Shown here: positions 1-12,400 of the stretch, piece by piece
Layout of the letters: each line of letters opens with the position of its first letter
Position numbering within the stretch: position 1 is the first letter of the stretch
Assembly (NCBI RefSeq): GCF_021130785.1
Contig: NC_060212.1
Coordinates: 143,970,001 to 144,034,000 of the forward strand
Origin: Homalodisca vitripennis
Lineage: Eukaryota; Arthropoda; Insecta; Hemiptera; Cicadellidae
Reading direction: 5' to 3'
Length of the DNA: 64,000 nt
Notes under the pieces: model-generated
The model's database searches: none
Told to the model about the DNA's origin: nothing
Seen by the model: only the letters and a program-made list of their open reading frames with translations
Made by a program: the position numbers and the translations under genes

Positions 1-1099
1 CAAGTCAGGTGTGGTCGGAGCACAGAAGGCTATTAAACTTGAACTCGCCGAGCTTGGTGTTCGTTAGTTCGGTAACAGATACACAGCTATCCCTCAACAA
101 GTCAGGTGGTGTTTGATCGCAGAAGGCTATTAAACTTGGACTCGCCGAGCTTGGTGTTCGTTAGTTCGGTAACAGATACACAGCTATCCCTCAACAAGTC
201 AGGTGTGGTTTGATCGCAGAAGGCTATTAAACTTGGACTCGCCAAGCTTGATGTTCGTTAGTTCGGTAACAGATACACAGCTACACCTCAGCAAGTCAGG
301 TGTGATTGGATCACAGAAGGCTATTAAACTTGGACTCGCCGAGCTTGGTGTTCGTTAGTTCGGTAACAGATACACAGCTATAACTCAGCAAGTCAGGTGT
401 GGTTGGAGCACAGAAGGCTATTAAACTTGGACTCGCCGAGCTTGGTGTTCGTTTAGTTCGGTAACAGATACACAGCTATCCCTCAACAAGTCAGGTGTGG
501 TTTGATCGCAGAAGGCTATTAAACTTGGACTCGCCAAGCTTGATGTTCGTTAGTTCGGTAACAGATACACAGCTACACCTCAGCAAGTCAGGTGTGATTG
601 GATCACAGAAGGCTATTAAACTTGGACTCGCCGAGGTTGGTGTTCGTTAGTTCGGTAACAGATACACAGCTATACCTCAGCAAGTCAGGTGTGGTCGGAG
701 CACAGAAGGCTATTAAACTTGAACTCGCCGAGCTTGGTGTTCGTTAGTTCGGTAACAGATACACAGCTATACCTCAGCAAGTCAGGTGTGGTTGGATCAC
801 AGAAGGCTATTAAACTTGAACTATCCGAGCTTGGTGTTCGTTAGTTCGGTAACAGATACACAGCTATACCTCAGCAAGTCAGGTGTGGTTGGATCACAGA
901 AGGCTATTAAACTTGGACTGGCCGAGCTTGGTGTTCGTTTAGTTCGGTAACAGATACACAGCTATACTTCAGCAAGTCAGGTGTGGTTGGATCGCAGAAG
1001 GCTATTAAACTTGAACTCTCCGAGCTTGGTGTTGGTTAGTTCGGTAACAGATACACAGCTATACTTCAGCAAGTCAGGTGTGGTTTGATCACAGAAGGC
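1..1099. repeat. 97-bp minisatellite array, about 11 copies
   Basis: Head-to-tail units begin at positions 1, 98, 195 and 292 and continue at about 97 bp to 1099. Each unit contains CAAGTCAGGTGTGG, GGCTATTAAACTTG and TTCGGTAACAGATACACAG in that order. Units differ by scattered substitutions (CTATCCCTCAA versus CTATACCTCAG; GATCGCAG versus GATCACAG), and some variants recur in non-adjacent units, which suggests higher-order duplication. The period is not a multiple of three and the units contain stop codons, so the array is not coding. The array runs off the left edge, so its true size is unknown. Confidence 0.97.
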
Positions 1100-1442
1100 G
1101 AGACTACTGGCCAACAAATACCACTTTCTCTGTTTAATTGGGAGGGGTCTTTATTAACCTTCACTGGTCGCAATCACGGTTTTATTACACTGTCTAATGA
1201 ATGTTTATATATAAACATAGTTGTAGTGCGCATACACATTAATTACTTATTACCAAACATTTACTGCATCTTAAAATACCTAATTGCACAAAGGAGTATC
1301 CACAGAGTGAATGTACTTCCAAACTTATGTGATTCGTATGTTTCAATTTCATACGCCCTTCTCCTCCGAAAATATCACTTAAATATATCTGTTTTAAGTC
1401 CAATGAAGATAACACGAGGAAATAAAGATCAAGGCATGCGGA
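1100..1442 (-). repeat. Flank of the 97-bp array, repeated inverted at 23.46 kb
   Basis: This single-copy stretch is the reverse complement, with modest divergence, of about 23461-23790. Shared landmarks include TTAAGTGATATTTTCGGAGG read on the minus strand here and on the plus strand at 23.5 kb. In both places it abuts the 97-bp repeat on the same side, so flank and repeat form one mobile or duplicated module. An open frame of 125 codons crosses the array junction but matches nothing I recognise and is probably chance. At 23.4 kb the same module directly follows a LINE reading frame, so it may be a LINE 3' untranslated region; that is an inference. Confidence 0.8.
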
Positions 1443-3177
1443 AATCATCTCGGTTTCGGTAATGTAATAAATTTCTAGCTGATGAAAGCTCAGGTAGAAA
1501 ATTTAGCTTTGGTCTAAAAAGATGTTTGCTGCAATGTGTTTAATGTACATTGCTGTATTTTAAGATACATATTGTTGTATTCATCGTGAGAATTATTGTT
1601 ATTGTTTGTTGTACTTGTTTTTCCTTGTGTTAGATCACCTGAAACTCATTTCCTCATTTTTGTGGGGGGGGGGGGGAACTTCGCCCTGTACTTTGTTGAT
1701 GAATTTAACGGACTTTATTCAATTTAATCATGTTGCACTCTTATTCTCACGCAAAATTCACTATACAATACTGGGTTGACCTAGTACTTTGATTGTATTA
1801 GTTACACAAGGAGATAACACAATCATACCTAAAAGTTCCGCTGAGGTTCAAGGAATCATTCATTTAGTTCTGAGGTCCGACACTAGGGCTACGCCAAGTA
1901 ACTTTGTTACTGTTTAATATTAGTACTTGAGTCTCTCACACCACAGAGGGCAGTCCGAGCGCCCACTGATTCCATACACCAATTTATTGCATTTGGTGTC
2001 TTATTTTTCGTATAAATAATACATACAATCAAAGGTAGCACTCAGTGATCTTTTTAGTTATATCAATTTCGAAATCATTGCCTACTTTCTTAAAACTCGA
2101 GTTCCAGAGGTTAATTTATTTTGGATAAGAATGAACCTATTAGTCTGATATATTAAAGTACGTACCGTACACTGGATTGTGCTCATTGTGCACTACCTAA
2201 AGCTCCTGACTACCTTAAGGTAAGGGATTGCTCGACTATATACACAAGGTAGGTCAAACACAGCTAAAACACATTTATAAGGTCTGTAAGGTTGGTCATT
2301 CATACCCTGAAATCCACGGCCTAACACCCTCTCAGATTTTATGTTTTATATAGCTCACTAAGTTAGGGATCAGTAGTCACATCAAGTTGTATTACTTGTC
2401 CACGGATACGTGCCGTGGGTCTGTAAGTTACAAACCGTAATGTTCATTGTGACAACTTGACGACTTGTTGGAAACAACCAATTATTTGCAAATTAATTTG
2501 TCGCTAACACAATAAGCGGATAACGCCTCAAAGAGATGCCGGAAGGCAATATTCCAGCGCTCGCTTGACAACTTAACTCAGGAAATTACTGAAGTAAATG
2601 GCGACAATTTCACACGACATGATTATACGATCGGAAATAGCCAAGCAGGGTTGTAACCCCCCGTACGTGGCACCACTCCTGCCTGTCCGTGCTGCAGCTG
2701 TAGCCAGTGGCTCTGACATGGAACAGTAGATCAAAGTGAAATGTTCCTTGAACGTGTTACGCTAAAATTAATCTTTTCTTGATACAAATCCTACGGCAAT
2801 GCTAAACCCTTTGTGCATGTTTATTAACTTTAAAATAATTCCGTAAAACAGCTGTTAATAGATTCTCATATATTAGAGAACCAATTTACAAGTATTATAA
2901 AGAGGAACACATATTGCAATTTCACGACTCCCACGTTAAAAATTTTATAATAATTTAATGTTTCATATAAGGATATAATTATACGTTTCTTGAAGTGAGC
3001 TAATCTGAAGAAATAACTATCTTGGAACTCTATATGTTAGGAAATGACGACGAGGGATTGTTTCTTCACCATGTACCTAATATTATACTTCTATACGATA
3101 CATTAACTAATAGTTTTTCACCCAGCATTATAGGAGAATTGGTTATTTTTATTCATGATTAATAAGTTAATACCTGC
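1443..3177. other. AT-rich DNA with no recognised gene
   Basis: I see no supported gene. A run of about 13 G lies near 1667-1679. The stretch around 2640-2730 is locally richer in GC but has no open frame or family signature I recognise. Confidence 0.6.
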
Positions 3178-3310
3178 GCGTTAGCGAAGGTTCTCACTGA
3201 AAGGGCTGCAAAAATATCATTTCTGTTTGTCCGCACGATATCTCGAAATCGAAAAAAAAAACTAGTGATCTAGTGACTTGATATTTTACATGAAACTTTA
3301 TATATGAGAA
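3178..3310 (+). repeat. Old dispersed repeat, copy 1
   Basis: Contains the ordered landmarks of the dispersed family best seen at 38-39.9 kb: TTAGCGAAGG, then TCTGTTTGTCCGC, then ATCTCGAAA, then CTTGATATTTTACATGAAAC. Identity to other copies is low, so it is an old insertion. The family has no coding capacity that I can see. Confidence 0.5.
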
Positions 3311-6300
3311 AAACTAATTTTGGTAATTGTGCATTTCACGCCGAGTGATTTAGCTGAGCGTCGTCGAGAAGCCACTCACTAAGCTGACACAGTTTTTCGT
3401 TGGGTTTGGAAGGGGATTGCAAAATTTACTTTCTGTATGATTGACCATCGTATGGTACATTCTAACTGTATAATAAAAGAGCCAAGATATTGTATCGTAT
3501 TAATGCAGGCACAATAAATATAAATGGTGTTCGTAAAGTTAGCTTAAAATGTCACCTTCCCTAAATCGGATTTGGAATTCAATGGTTATAAAATACAAGT
3601 TTTAGAGTATAAGTATATTTAAAATTTTTTGTTGTGCTTGATTCTAAAACCAAGCAATATTATTTTTTTGGCTTTTCATTTATTTTCTTATTAGCAATTA
3701 AACTTTTGACCAAATAATGAGTGTTTTAAGACGTTTACTACTAAAAAAGTATTGTGTGAGTGTGTGTATGTTCTAAATGTACTTCAAATCACTATATCAC
3801 TATAGTTTTGTTATTACTATAGAATATATGTACATATTCTAAATATAAAATATATATATATATATAATATATATTAATATATCAATATTATGTAAATCAG
3901 ATTGCTGAATCGAACATCCTATATTCCAATATTGTTACATCAAATCAGAACGAAGAGCGATTTCATTTCGCATTAGTCAGATGAAAAACTTATAAAAAAG
4001 TTTTGAAAGTAAACCAAGTATTCTATCACTAATTTCAGTTTCTAAGATTTAGATGCTAATTTACACTCTAAGTCATCCTGCAAATATTTTATGGTAAGTG
4101 AATTTGAATTGCAAAAGATGACAATATTTGAAGCTGTGAATTTATAATGAACATGAATTAAGACAAAATTATTTATGAGATGAATACGTTTAAATATAAT
4201 TTAAGAGGCCGGTAGTATTGCTTTCCTCGAGCTAAATTTATTCAAATTCACAAATAGATAATCAGTGTTAGTTTCAGTCTTAAATTCAACAATTAATCGT
4301 GGATGTGAAATTATTGTGACTTCTATTTAAATATTACATTGTAACAAGGTGTCCTTAAAAAATGATCGAGTGATCAGAATTCAATTTTATCAGCACTAAA
4401 TACATAGCCAGCAAGATGTTATAACATTTCAAAAAACATTTGATACAAAACAAACTACCTCAATTAATTAAACCCACCGGTGGGTAATTATTAATAATTA
4501 ATTTTTTATTGTTAGTGTCTGTTATTTAATGTCTTAATTTAGCCTCATTTATTTTTATCCTGACTTGCATATCCGATTAATCAACTTTCCCAGAGAATTA
4601 AATGGTCTGTTTGTGTTATTAAGGAACCAGTTTTATTTAAATTGAGTAAGTCCACAACTCTTAATATTACACTGATGAAAGATGAGAAATCAAGAATAGA
4701 GATAAAGTCTTGATAAAATGGGTTGATAATAGTAATACGTGGGGCTCGTGAAAGTGTAACATTGGCCTTCTTACAAAGCTTTTAAAGTCTATCAAAGTGA
4801 CTACTTAAAGAAAATATTTCAGATTATCAATATTTTAAGTTTGCTGATCTTAAATAATGTACTAATTAGTATTATTTTATCACCTTAAACAAACATTTTT
4901 AGAGGCGAATTCTTTTAGTGCTCAGCAGCAAACAACAAGTTCGATTCCTGAAATAACGATAATATTCCTCTTTTGTCTTTGTTACGAATAAGAACACCCC
5001 ATCGTCCCTTTCCAAATATAAATTGTACACGTTTCAGAAATCAGATACGTATACGTGTGATATAGTAATAAGCATCCATTCTTATCAAAGTATGTTACAT
5101 ATTACTGAAGATAAGTTTTAAACCAATAGGAATTTAGATTCCTTGCAAGGAACATAAACGAAAATTTGTAAAACAACGAATTTTAGCTACTTTATATTTT
5201 GGGTCTTGTCTAATATGTCCCCGCATTCACAAAGATCGTAATTAAAGCGGTTAATTCATTGTCAATTGAAAAGCGGGAAATCCTGAAACTCTGGTTGGTC
5301 ACTTTTAACAGACGAATCACGAGTTTGGCCACCTCCTACCTATATAAGGTGCGTTTTCCACTCAGCTCAATATATACTATCCCCACGAACATGCACAAAG
5401 AGGAAATTTCTACAGATGGACCAATCGGAATACAGAAACGATAGGATTTATCAGGAAATTGGCGAGAAAATTACATAAATGAAACTTGAAGAAGAAATAA
5501 AGTGCTTTATTTTTTACGGGGATGCGGTATTATTTTAAGGATAAATAGGAAATCGATCATTGTGTTTGAAAGAAATTTGGGGTAGTGCATTTAATCGTTT
5601 TTTGGTGTTCGTAGGGCAGTAGTCCAAGTACTACTACTTCTAATAAACTCGTCTTATCTTATCAGTGATAAACGCGCGCCGCTTGATCTGGGCTTGGACT
5701 TTGCAAGTTAATTTTTTTTCGAGTTAATTTTTAAGTCGAGTTAATTTTTTTTCTAAAAGAACAAGCAGCGAGCAAGCATCGCGTAATCTAACCTATTCTG
5801 AAAATTTTGTTGATCCTACAACAGGAGCACACACACAGAGAATCGAATCGCTCTGGGCGTCGGAAAATGGCGTAATAGGAACGAATGCGTTACAAGTCGC
5901 AACTTGCTAGTCTCATACTTGTGTGATTTTCTGTGGAAACATCGCCACCAAAACACAGATTTGTTCGAACAAATCCTGGAGGACATTAAAGCGTTCTGGC
6001 CACCATAATAGTATATTATTTTAAACATCTTTCATTACTAATTTGTGTTTTTTCGTACAAACGCACAACAAATAAACTCGTGATAAACTCGTTTTTCAAT
6101 TGTTTTTGCAAATTATTGTCAAAAACCTAGCTTAACCTAACCTCAATTACCTTTAGAAATTACATTTGTAGCTCTAGTAATGTAATCTAACTTATAGAAA
6201 TTAAAATAGAGAATGCGGGGACATACTAGAAAAGACCCTATATTTTGTTTTTACGTGGCGAAAAGCTGTTATTTACCAATGCCAGCATTGTGATGTTGTC

Positions 6301-9300
6301 ACTCAGAAGCTATGTACTTGAGAAATTTGAGGCGATGACATTTGACTCCAGTATTCTTACATTTGATGATGTTCGTGTACCATTAATGCAGATGTCGAAC
6401 AATTAGAAAATCTATTGTGTACAGGCTGGTTAATGGAGAGCTTCAGTGACTGTGAGAGTAAAAGTTAGGTTCACAATTAACTAAAATATTCATAATTTTT
6501 ACCCCGCAAAATGCAGTTTCTTTTAATTAGAGTGCTGTTGATTAGAGATAGCTTTCAGGAATCAGTGACTTTAGAAAGAGATATTTATGTATCTTACATT
6601 TGACTAAACTTAGCTGATTGCTTTCTTAGGCTCAATTTAGGGAAAATAAATTATTTTCAAAATTGAATGAGTGATAATAGATTTCAAAAGTCTGTCTTAC
6701 GTTTGTTGCCTGGAACTTATATCGATTAACAATGTTGAATATAATAACGACTAATATATGATTGTGACATAACGTGTTAATGGTGTGATCTCTTAAAGAG
6801 GTGCTTGGAAAATATTGTTTTACGTTACTTAAACTCCTTATAAATAACTTATCTTAGACACAAAAAAGTAGACAATTTTTTTTATCACAACACATGAAAT
6901 TTGAATATTTTTACAGTATATTACAGTTTTAGGTATTGAAATTTCTATTTTTATTAAGGTTTCATTAAAAAAATAAATATTGAAAAACATACATTTCTAA
7001 ATTAAATTTAATTGTAGTACAAAAATATTATTTCCGTAAGTCGTAAATTAATGAAAACGTTATTCCCTGATTCTATAACTTAAGAACGTAATGTAAAATG
7101 TTTATTTTCAGAAGATTTCATTGTATATTTTTTATTGTATTTAGGTAAGTTAGGAATTTAACACTAGAATATATTTTCCACACCCAAACTCTATTGCACC
7201 TCTTTATGATGTTCTCATAAACAGTTCTACAAGGGGGGGGGAGGGGTGACGAAGAATCGAGGCGGATGCTGTTGTCAAATATTAAGATCCCTTCATTAGT
7301 GGAAGTAGAATGTCTGTTACTACCAGTGAATGTGAGATTAATCTGAAAGCGAAAGTCAATCACGAGGAAGAACCATGATAAATATTGTGAATTCTCTCAC
7401 TCGCGCATAAGAAGGCTTGCTAAATTTCGAAGACTTCAGAATTCCACGACAAACTACTTCTATTTTAACGACCAAAAGGATTTAAGTGATCCCTTAAGCG
7501 ACATGTTCCATTCCTAGAATTCGTTGACCTCAAAATAACGTATTGATGCTGAGTGCACATAAAAGAAGTTTCCCCAGAGCCCTCATAATTACTGAAGAGA
7601 AACCAAACAAACATAACTGTTGAGCCACCCAACCTATAACCGTTTCAGGCAAGTCCTAAAATGATTCTTCTTTGAGGACCACTTTGATCTAATCTTCCTT
7701 TTTGTTACTACAGCTGCATTGTTGAGTCAAGAAGCTGTCGTCTCGGTGTGTGAGTCGACATCAACTTGAAGCTAAGTCATTTTAAAGTTTTATTAAGTGA
7801 AAAATGAAAGTTCCAAAGAACATTATAACTACCGGGCTGACTCCCCCATATACCATTTTAGTTCATTATTACTTTATTTTAGCAGCAACGTAGCAAGTTA
7901 TATTTTTATTTTTACATCTAAATTTCAAATCCAGTTTTAAAACTGCATGTTTTGCCAAAAGATGTTCGGGGCCATACAAAAAAACTGAGGAAATTTTACT
8001 CTTTCCACTTGGAATTCAGTAATTTAAAGGTAATACGAACTTCCCTTGGCCCCACTAACATCACTGGAGTGGCAATAACTGACAATGTACGGGCGACACT
8101 CCTAGTTCCTTTACAATGACTGAATATTGAACATTTTAGCGATCATCCAAGAACAAGCATAAGATAAATGACTTAACAACAAGTGATAATACAATAATGT
8201 GTACACGTACTGACTTTTTCATTCGTTCAAATCAAAAAGTTGCCTTGCAACTAGACAGTTATGGTCCAGAAGTAAACTTTAACAGGTAGATTTTCGGCAA
8301 TGCAGTACTCAGTAATTTCTTCAGAGTTTGTTTTAACTCGTACTTCTTAGTTTGAGATAGTAATCATTGAAACTCTTCGGAGGAAACACTCGTAGTTATA
8401 CCTAGGCTATTAAGCAATCTCGAACAAAAAAATTTAGATTTTCGAGTAATTTACAACTTTTGGTTTTATACATTGTTTCATATGCTATAATATTTCAATA
8501 TGGCAGCAGGAACAAGGTTTGAGAAGTAAAGAACAGTGTGATACATGAGAATATGAAAACTATCGTCATCTGATTCCATGCGAACATGGCCTGGTAGCTA
8601 GTGATATCTCCTGAACGAGGTCTTAAGCCATCGTTAAAACTAAAGTTGTAGAATAGCAGCTATTTATATTAACCTGTGGAAATTATATTTTTCGTTTGCT
8701 TCACTATATGGCCATCTAATAAAGTTAATTAAAGTAAGGGTTTGAACCAAAATTAATCAAAAGTAAAGTGTTTACATTGATATAAAATCTGTTCCTAGGG
8801 TTATTACGTAATTACAAGACATATGCCAATACAACTGAATATCGAAGGACCCAACAGAATATAACAAAAGAGTTATGACAGACGGACAGACAGTTCTTTG
8901 ATGTTTCAACATAAAAAACAAAAATACAATTTACCATTGGACCATGAAGAACTTGTGTACAAAGGACGCTACAGGATGACACGGTTTCAAGGAGTCCTTA
9001 AAAGATGTTTTGAAAACTATACATGTTTAAAACTTATGTGTATTTTTACGTGTTTGAATGTGTCGTAAGTCATGATGATTAGTTTCTAAGTTTATTTTTA
9101 AAATTAAAACGACAAATGCAATTATATTTTAATATGGCATCCAATCAAAATTATCGCAATAACGACTTCGAAACGTTCAAAATAATAATGCAACTTCGGT
9201 TTAATATTTCAAAATAACAGTGATATATTATGCCATCTAAATATTTGTCCTTCTGCATGAAAAGGGATTTTTTTAATAGCTTATTAAAAGTTTGTGGCTT

Positions 9301-9332
9301 TTCAATTTAACACTTTAAATATTTTTTTTCAC
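3311..9332. other. AT-rich intergenic DNA, no supported gene
   Basis: Long stretch of low-GC sequence with only short chance open frames. It contains an (AT)n tract at about 3847-3883, a perfect 14-bp palindrome ACCCACCGGTGGGT at 4472-4485, a TATATAAG box-like site at 5341 without a convincing transcript behind it, three T-rich GAGTTAATTTTT units at about 5704-5754, and a G-run at about 7231-7241. A GACAGACGGACAGACAG tract at about 8879-8895 may be another piece of the old dispersed repeat. Confidence 0.5.
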
Positions 9333-9760
9333 TTTTTCAAATATAATTATAACAGATGAGCATTGTGGTTTTTACATTCCACAAGGAAATTTCTCTGTTG
9401 TATCAAATATTCAAATTAATAAAATTTTCTTTTATAATGCACCAACTTTCTTTTCTTTCTAAGAGCTTTGAAATAAACTATCATAAGAATGGGATATTTT
9501 GAAAATCAATTATATCACAACCAATGTGGTTTTTGGTTCACTTTTGTTCACTTTGTTAACTTTTTCCAATATAATAATAACAGATGAGCATTGTGGTTTT
9601 TACATTCCACAAGGAAATTTCTCTGCTGTATCAAATATTCAATTAATAAATTTTCTTTTATAATGCACCAACTTTCTTTTTTTTCTAAGAGCTTTGAAAT
9701 AAAATATCATAAGAATGGGATATTTTGAAAATCAATTATATCACAACCAATGTGTTTTTT
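9333..9760. repeat. 228-bp tandem duplication (two copies)
   Basis: Two direct copies start at 9333 and 9561. They share CAGATGAGCATTGTGGTTTT, CATTCCACAAGGAAATTTCT and AATGCACCAACTTTCTTTT with few differences, mostly in T-runs. The high identity points to a recent local duplication. The unit has no coding potential. Confidence 0.93.
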
Positions 9761-10013
9761 ATTTACACTCATAGTATCTCAAAACTAAAAAAATGCGAAT
9801 CATAGTCCAACTGTTGAAAATAGTTGTTAACCACAAACAATACAAATATTGATACTATTAAAAATATACAACCTTCATTGCTGCAAAAAAGCAAGTAATA
9901 TACAATTTTTATATCTTAGTACCGTTAAAAGTTTTAAAATTGTTAACATTTTAGGATTTTAAGATGGGAGTTAAGTTATTTTTGAAATAATTTGTTATCC
10001 TAACAACTGGATA

Positions 10014-10016
<3 letters not shown>
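9761..10016. other. AT-rich spacer
   Basis: Nothing recognised between the tandem duplication and the AT microsatellite. Confidence 0.5.
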
Positions 10017-10068
<52 letters not shown>

Positions 10069-10076
10069 CAATATAT

Positions 10077-10160
<84 letters not shown>
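10017..10160. repeat. (AT)n microsatellite, interrupted
   Basis: A long alternating AT tract is interrupted near 10063-10090 by AATATTCA and ATAAATATAAAT segments. The minus-strand open frame across it (a run of Ile and Tyr codons) is an artefact of the repeat. Confidence 0.97.
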
Positions 10161-10162
<2 letters not shown>

Positions 10163-11685
10163 TACCAAATATAGATAATTCTTAAATGAATGCTGTATAA
10201 GTTTACTTATCAATGGTAAATATTTTCCTTAAGTTTGGGTCAAAATATAAAAAATTTGATATAAGTATATTATATGAAAGCAGTTTGTAAATAAATGAAT
10301 CTGTTAATTTTCATAGAGAGAATACTATTTTTCAGCTTAAGTAAATTTCTTGATAAGCTTAAAAATATTCATCCTGTTTGAAATCTCCTGTTATTACATT
10401 TTCGTCGGATGTACTTGCTTTGATGAAAACAAACGGAGCTTGAAAATAAATAAAGAACGACATCAAAGTAAATTTAATTTAGGTAGGTTTATTTGCAAAA
10501 ATCCTTTGTAATGAACATTAGTTAGTGTTATTAAAGAGATAAGATAAACAAAACAGTTCTCTTGCTAATGACGTTAGAATAAATTTCGTTTAACGTTTCG
10601 TTACTGATTTTCAAGGACCAGTCTTCATTTAAATATATTCTATTTAATTAATTAATGATTTGATTGACATGATTAGTAACAATTTTACATTCATTATAGT
10701 TTTACGTAATATTTTATTAAAGCGGTAATATGACGTGTGTAGTTCTATTTTCGAATTTGAGGTAATATATGTTACGGTAATAATTAATCAATAGTAAAAG
10801 ATATACATCGTTATTACTTGGTTAGAAGTATAAAGTTTGGCTCATAAGGATAAACAATTTTATTGAATTTCCACTCCAATTGTTTCCGACCGTTTAATCT
10901 TTTTGCGGCATTTGGCGACAATTTTCCCGCTCAATTTCCTCGTAAATTCTATTACTCAGTGGAGCTGATTTGAAATATTGTGTCAGAGGCTTGCTGCAAT
11001 TTATCCGATTGGACTGAGCAAACTGGCTTTTTATCACAGGCACATGTAAATACTGAAAGTTTCTCCGATAATTCATTCGAATAATTATATGAAAACAATA
11101 GGTAATTTTCCCTAACCATTCATCAATGTGGGAAATTAGTTACGAGTCAAATATGCTTGATGTAATTTACCCTTCCTTTTTAAGTCCAGCTCATAAATTA
11201 TGTATACGACTGTAACAGGAAGTCGACTAGACAGGAATTCTGTTATTGGAAGGAGTTTGTAACATCGACTTCTATCCAGTCGGTGGTGATTGTTGATCAG
11301 ATGATTTTGGCCATTTATCTAACTTGGGCGTCTTGCCCGGCTTGAAGAAATTGGAAATAAACTCTGTGGTTTTCTCACCTCTGGAGTTCACGTGAAATAT
11401 TCATTGTCTGCAGCGCTGATGAAGGTATCCGATGACTGTTCTTTTGACGGTAAAATTTGGAGAACACGATTCAGGAGACAGAAAGTGATCCGATGAAATG
11501 GATTTCCTTTGTGGAAAAGTCAGTCACTTTGGACAGTTGGGATTTCCTTTCAGATGAGAATACCTTGGAGACCTCCTTTTATACAATATGATAGTCCACT
11601 CCCTACGTCATAGATGGTTGTATTGTACACTACTAACTTGGCATTTGTGGATCTAGCAAACAATAAAGCTTATTTTGAAATTCAG
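10161..11685. other. Intergenic DNA, no supported gene
   Basis: AT-rich to about 11,200, then a somewhat richer block at 11,220-11,600 without an open frame or family signature that I recognise. It could be a decayed transposon or exon remnant. Confidence 0.45.
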
Positions 11686-11687
11686 CA

Positions 11688-11790
11688 ACACCGGCCGCGT
11701 CTGCTACTTGGATGGGTAATCGCTGGGCTCTCATGGCCTAGCAACCAGCCTCTCTTGACAACCACTAACCTTACCCATTGACATAAGATA
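11688..11790 (+). repeat. 5S-like SINE fragment
   Basis: Contains CGGCCGCGTCTGCTACTTGGA followed by TGGGTAATCGCTGGG. ACTTGGATGGGTNACCGC is the internal-promoter region of 5S rRNA, so this resembles a 5S-derived (SINE3-type) head. A second, longer relative lies at 62.12-62.29 kb (GGCCGCTGCTTGGATAAGTG, then ACCGCTGAGCGATCC). That the pair belongs to one SINE family is inferred from this shared order. Confidence 0.45.
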
Positions 11791-12323
11791 TATTTTACCA
11801 TTAACTTGTTCTAATAGTTTGATCCGTATTCAATAAAGCCAATCTGTCAGTTCAACAATTATAGGAATTTATCCTTTACTAAATCTGTATATAAAATCTC
11901 TTTATGCGTTTATTATTACTTTCTCTATAACATAACATTAAGCTTTGAAACCTCTGGCACAGCAACACTGAGTGTATTTTGAATTAAGAGAGCATTTGTT
12001 ACCAGGAGATAGGGAAGACGAGAGAGGGAAGTGAGTAATGTGTGAATCAAAGCTGTAAATTATAGATTAAACTGACTTGTGAACGATATAGGTCCCGGCT
12101 GGTTGGTACCACGTGACTGCCTTTTGAGTCTTTGATTTTACATTCTTACACTTTTCAATTCATTTGTAATATATTACTTAGTCATTTATTTTTTATAGTG
12201 GTCATAATATTTATTTATGTACAAGTCATAAATGTTCTATTATTAGGGGAATTTTGAAGTAGTATAAAAAATGTCAGCATAATTTGAATACTGGTAAAGG
12301 AGTTACCATATTTTTCATAACAT
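11791..12323. other. AT-rich intergenic DNA
   Basis: No gene, repeat or RNA signature recognised. Confidence 0.5.
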
Positions 12324-12400
12324 TCACCCGGCAATTGTGAGATCCGGGTTCGAGTTCCGGTAGAGCAAGTACTTTTTGTGATTCAATGTTTATTGTAAAA
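12324..12400 (+). repeat. tRNA-type SINE fragment (B box)
   Basis: GATCCGGGTTCGAGTTCCGG at about 12341-12360 is a strong pol III B box, with the paired arm expected of a tRNA T-stem. It is followed by a CAAGTACTTTTTGTGATTC tail. No convincing A box or acceptor stem lies upstream, so this is a truncated SINE rather than a tRNA gene. Confidence 0.5.

Noticed and set aside
1085..1462. 125-codon open frame
   Set aside because: It crosses a minisatellite junction into a repeated non-coding flank and has a competing frame on the other strand.
5341..5368. TATATAAG with a TCAG initiator-like site as a promoter
   Set aside because: Spacing is short (about 22 bases) and no credible transcript follows; AT-rich DNA yields such boxes by chance.
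6130..6160. CTTAACCTAACCTC, insect telomere-like TTAGG repeats
   Set aside because: Only about two imperfect units; far too short for an interstitial telomere block.
9995..10213. 72-codon minus-strand open frame of Ile and Tyr
   Set aside because: It is the translation of an (AT)n microsatellite.
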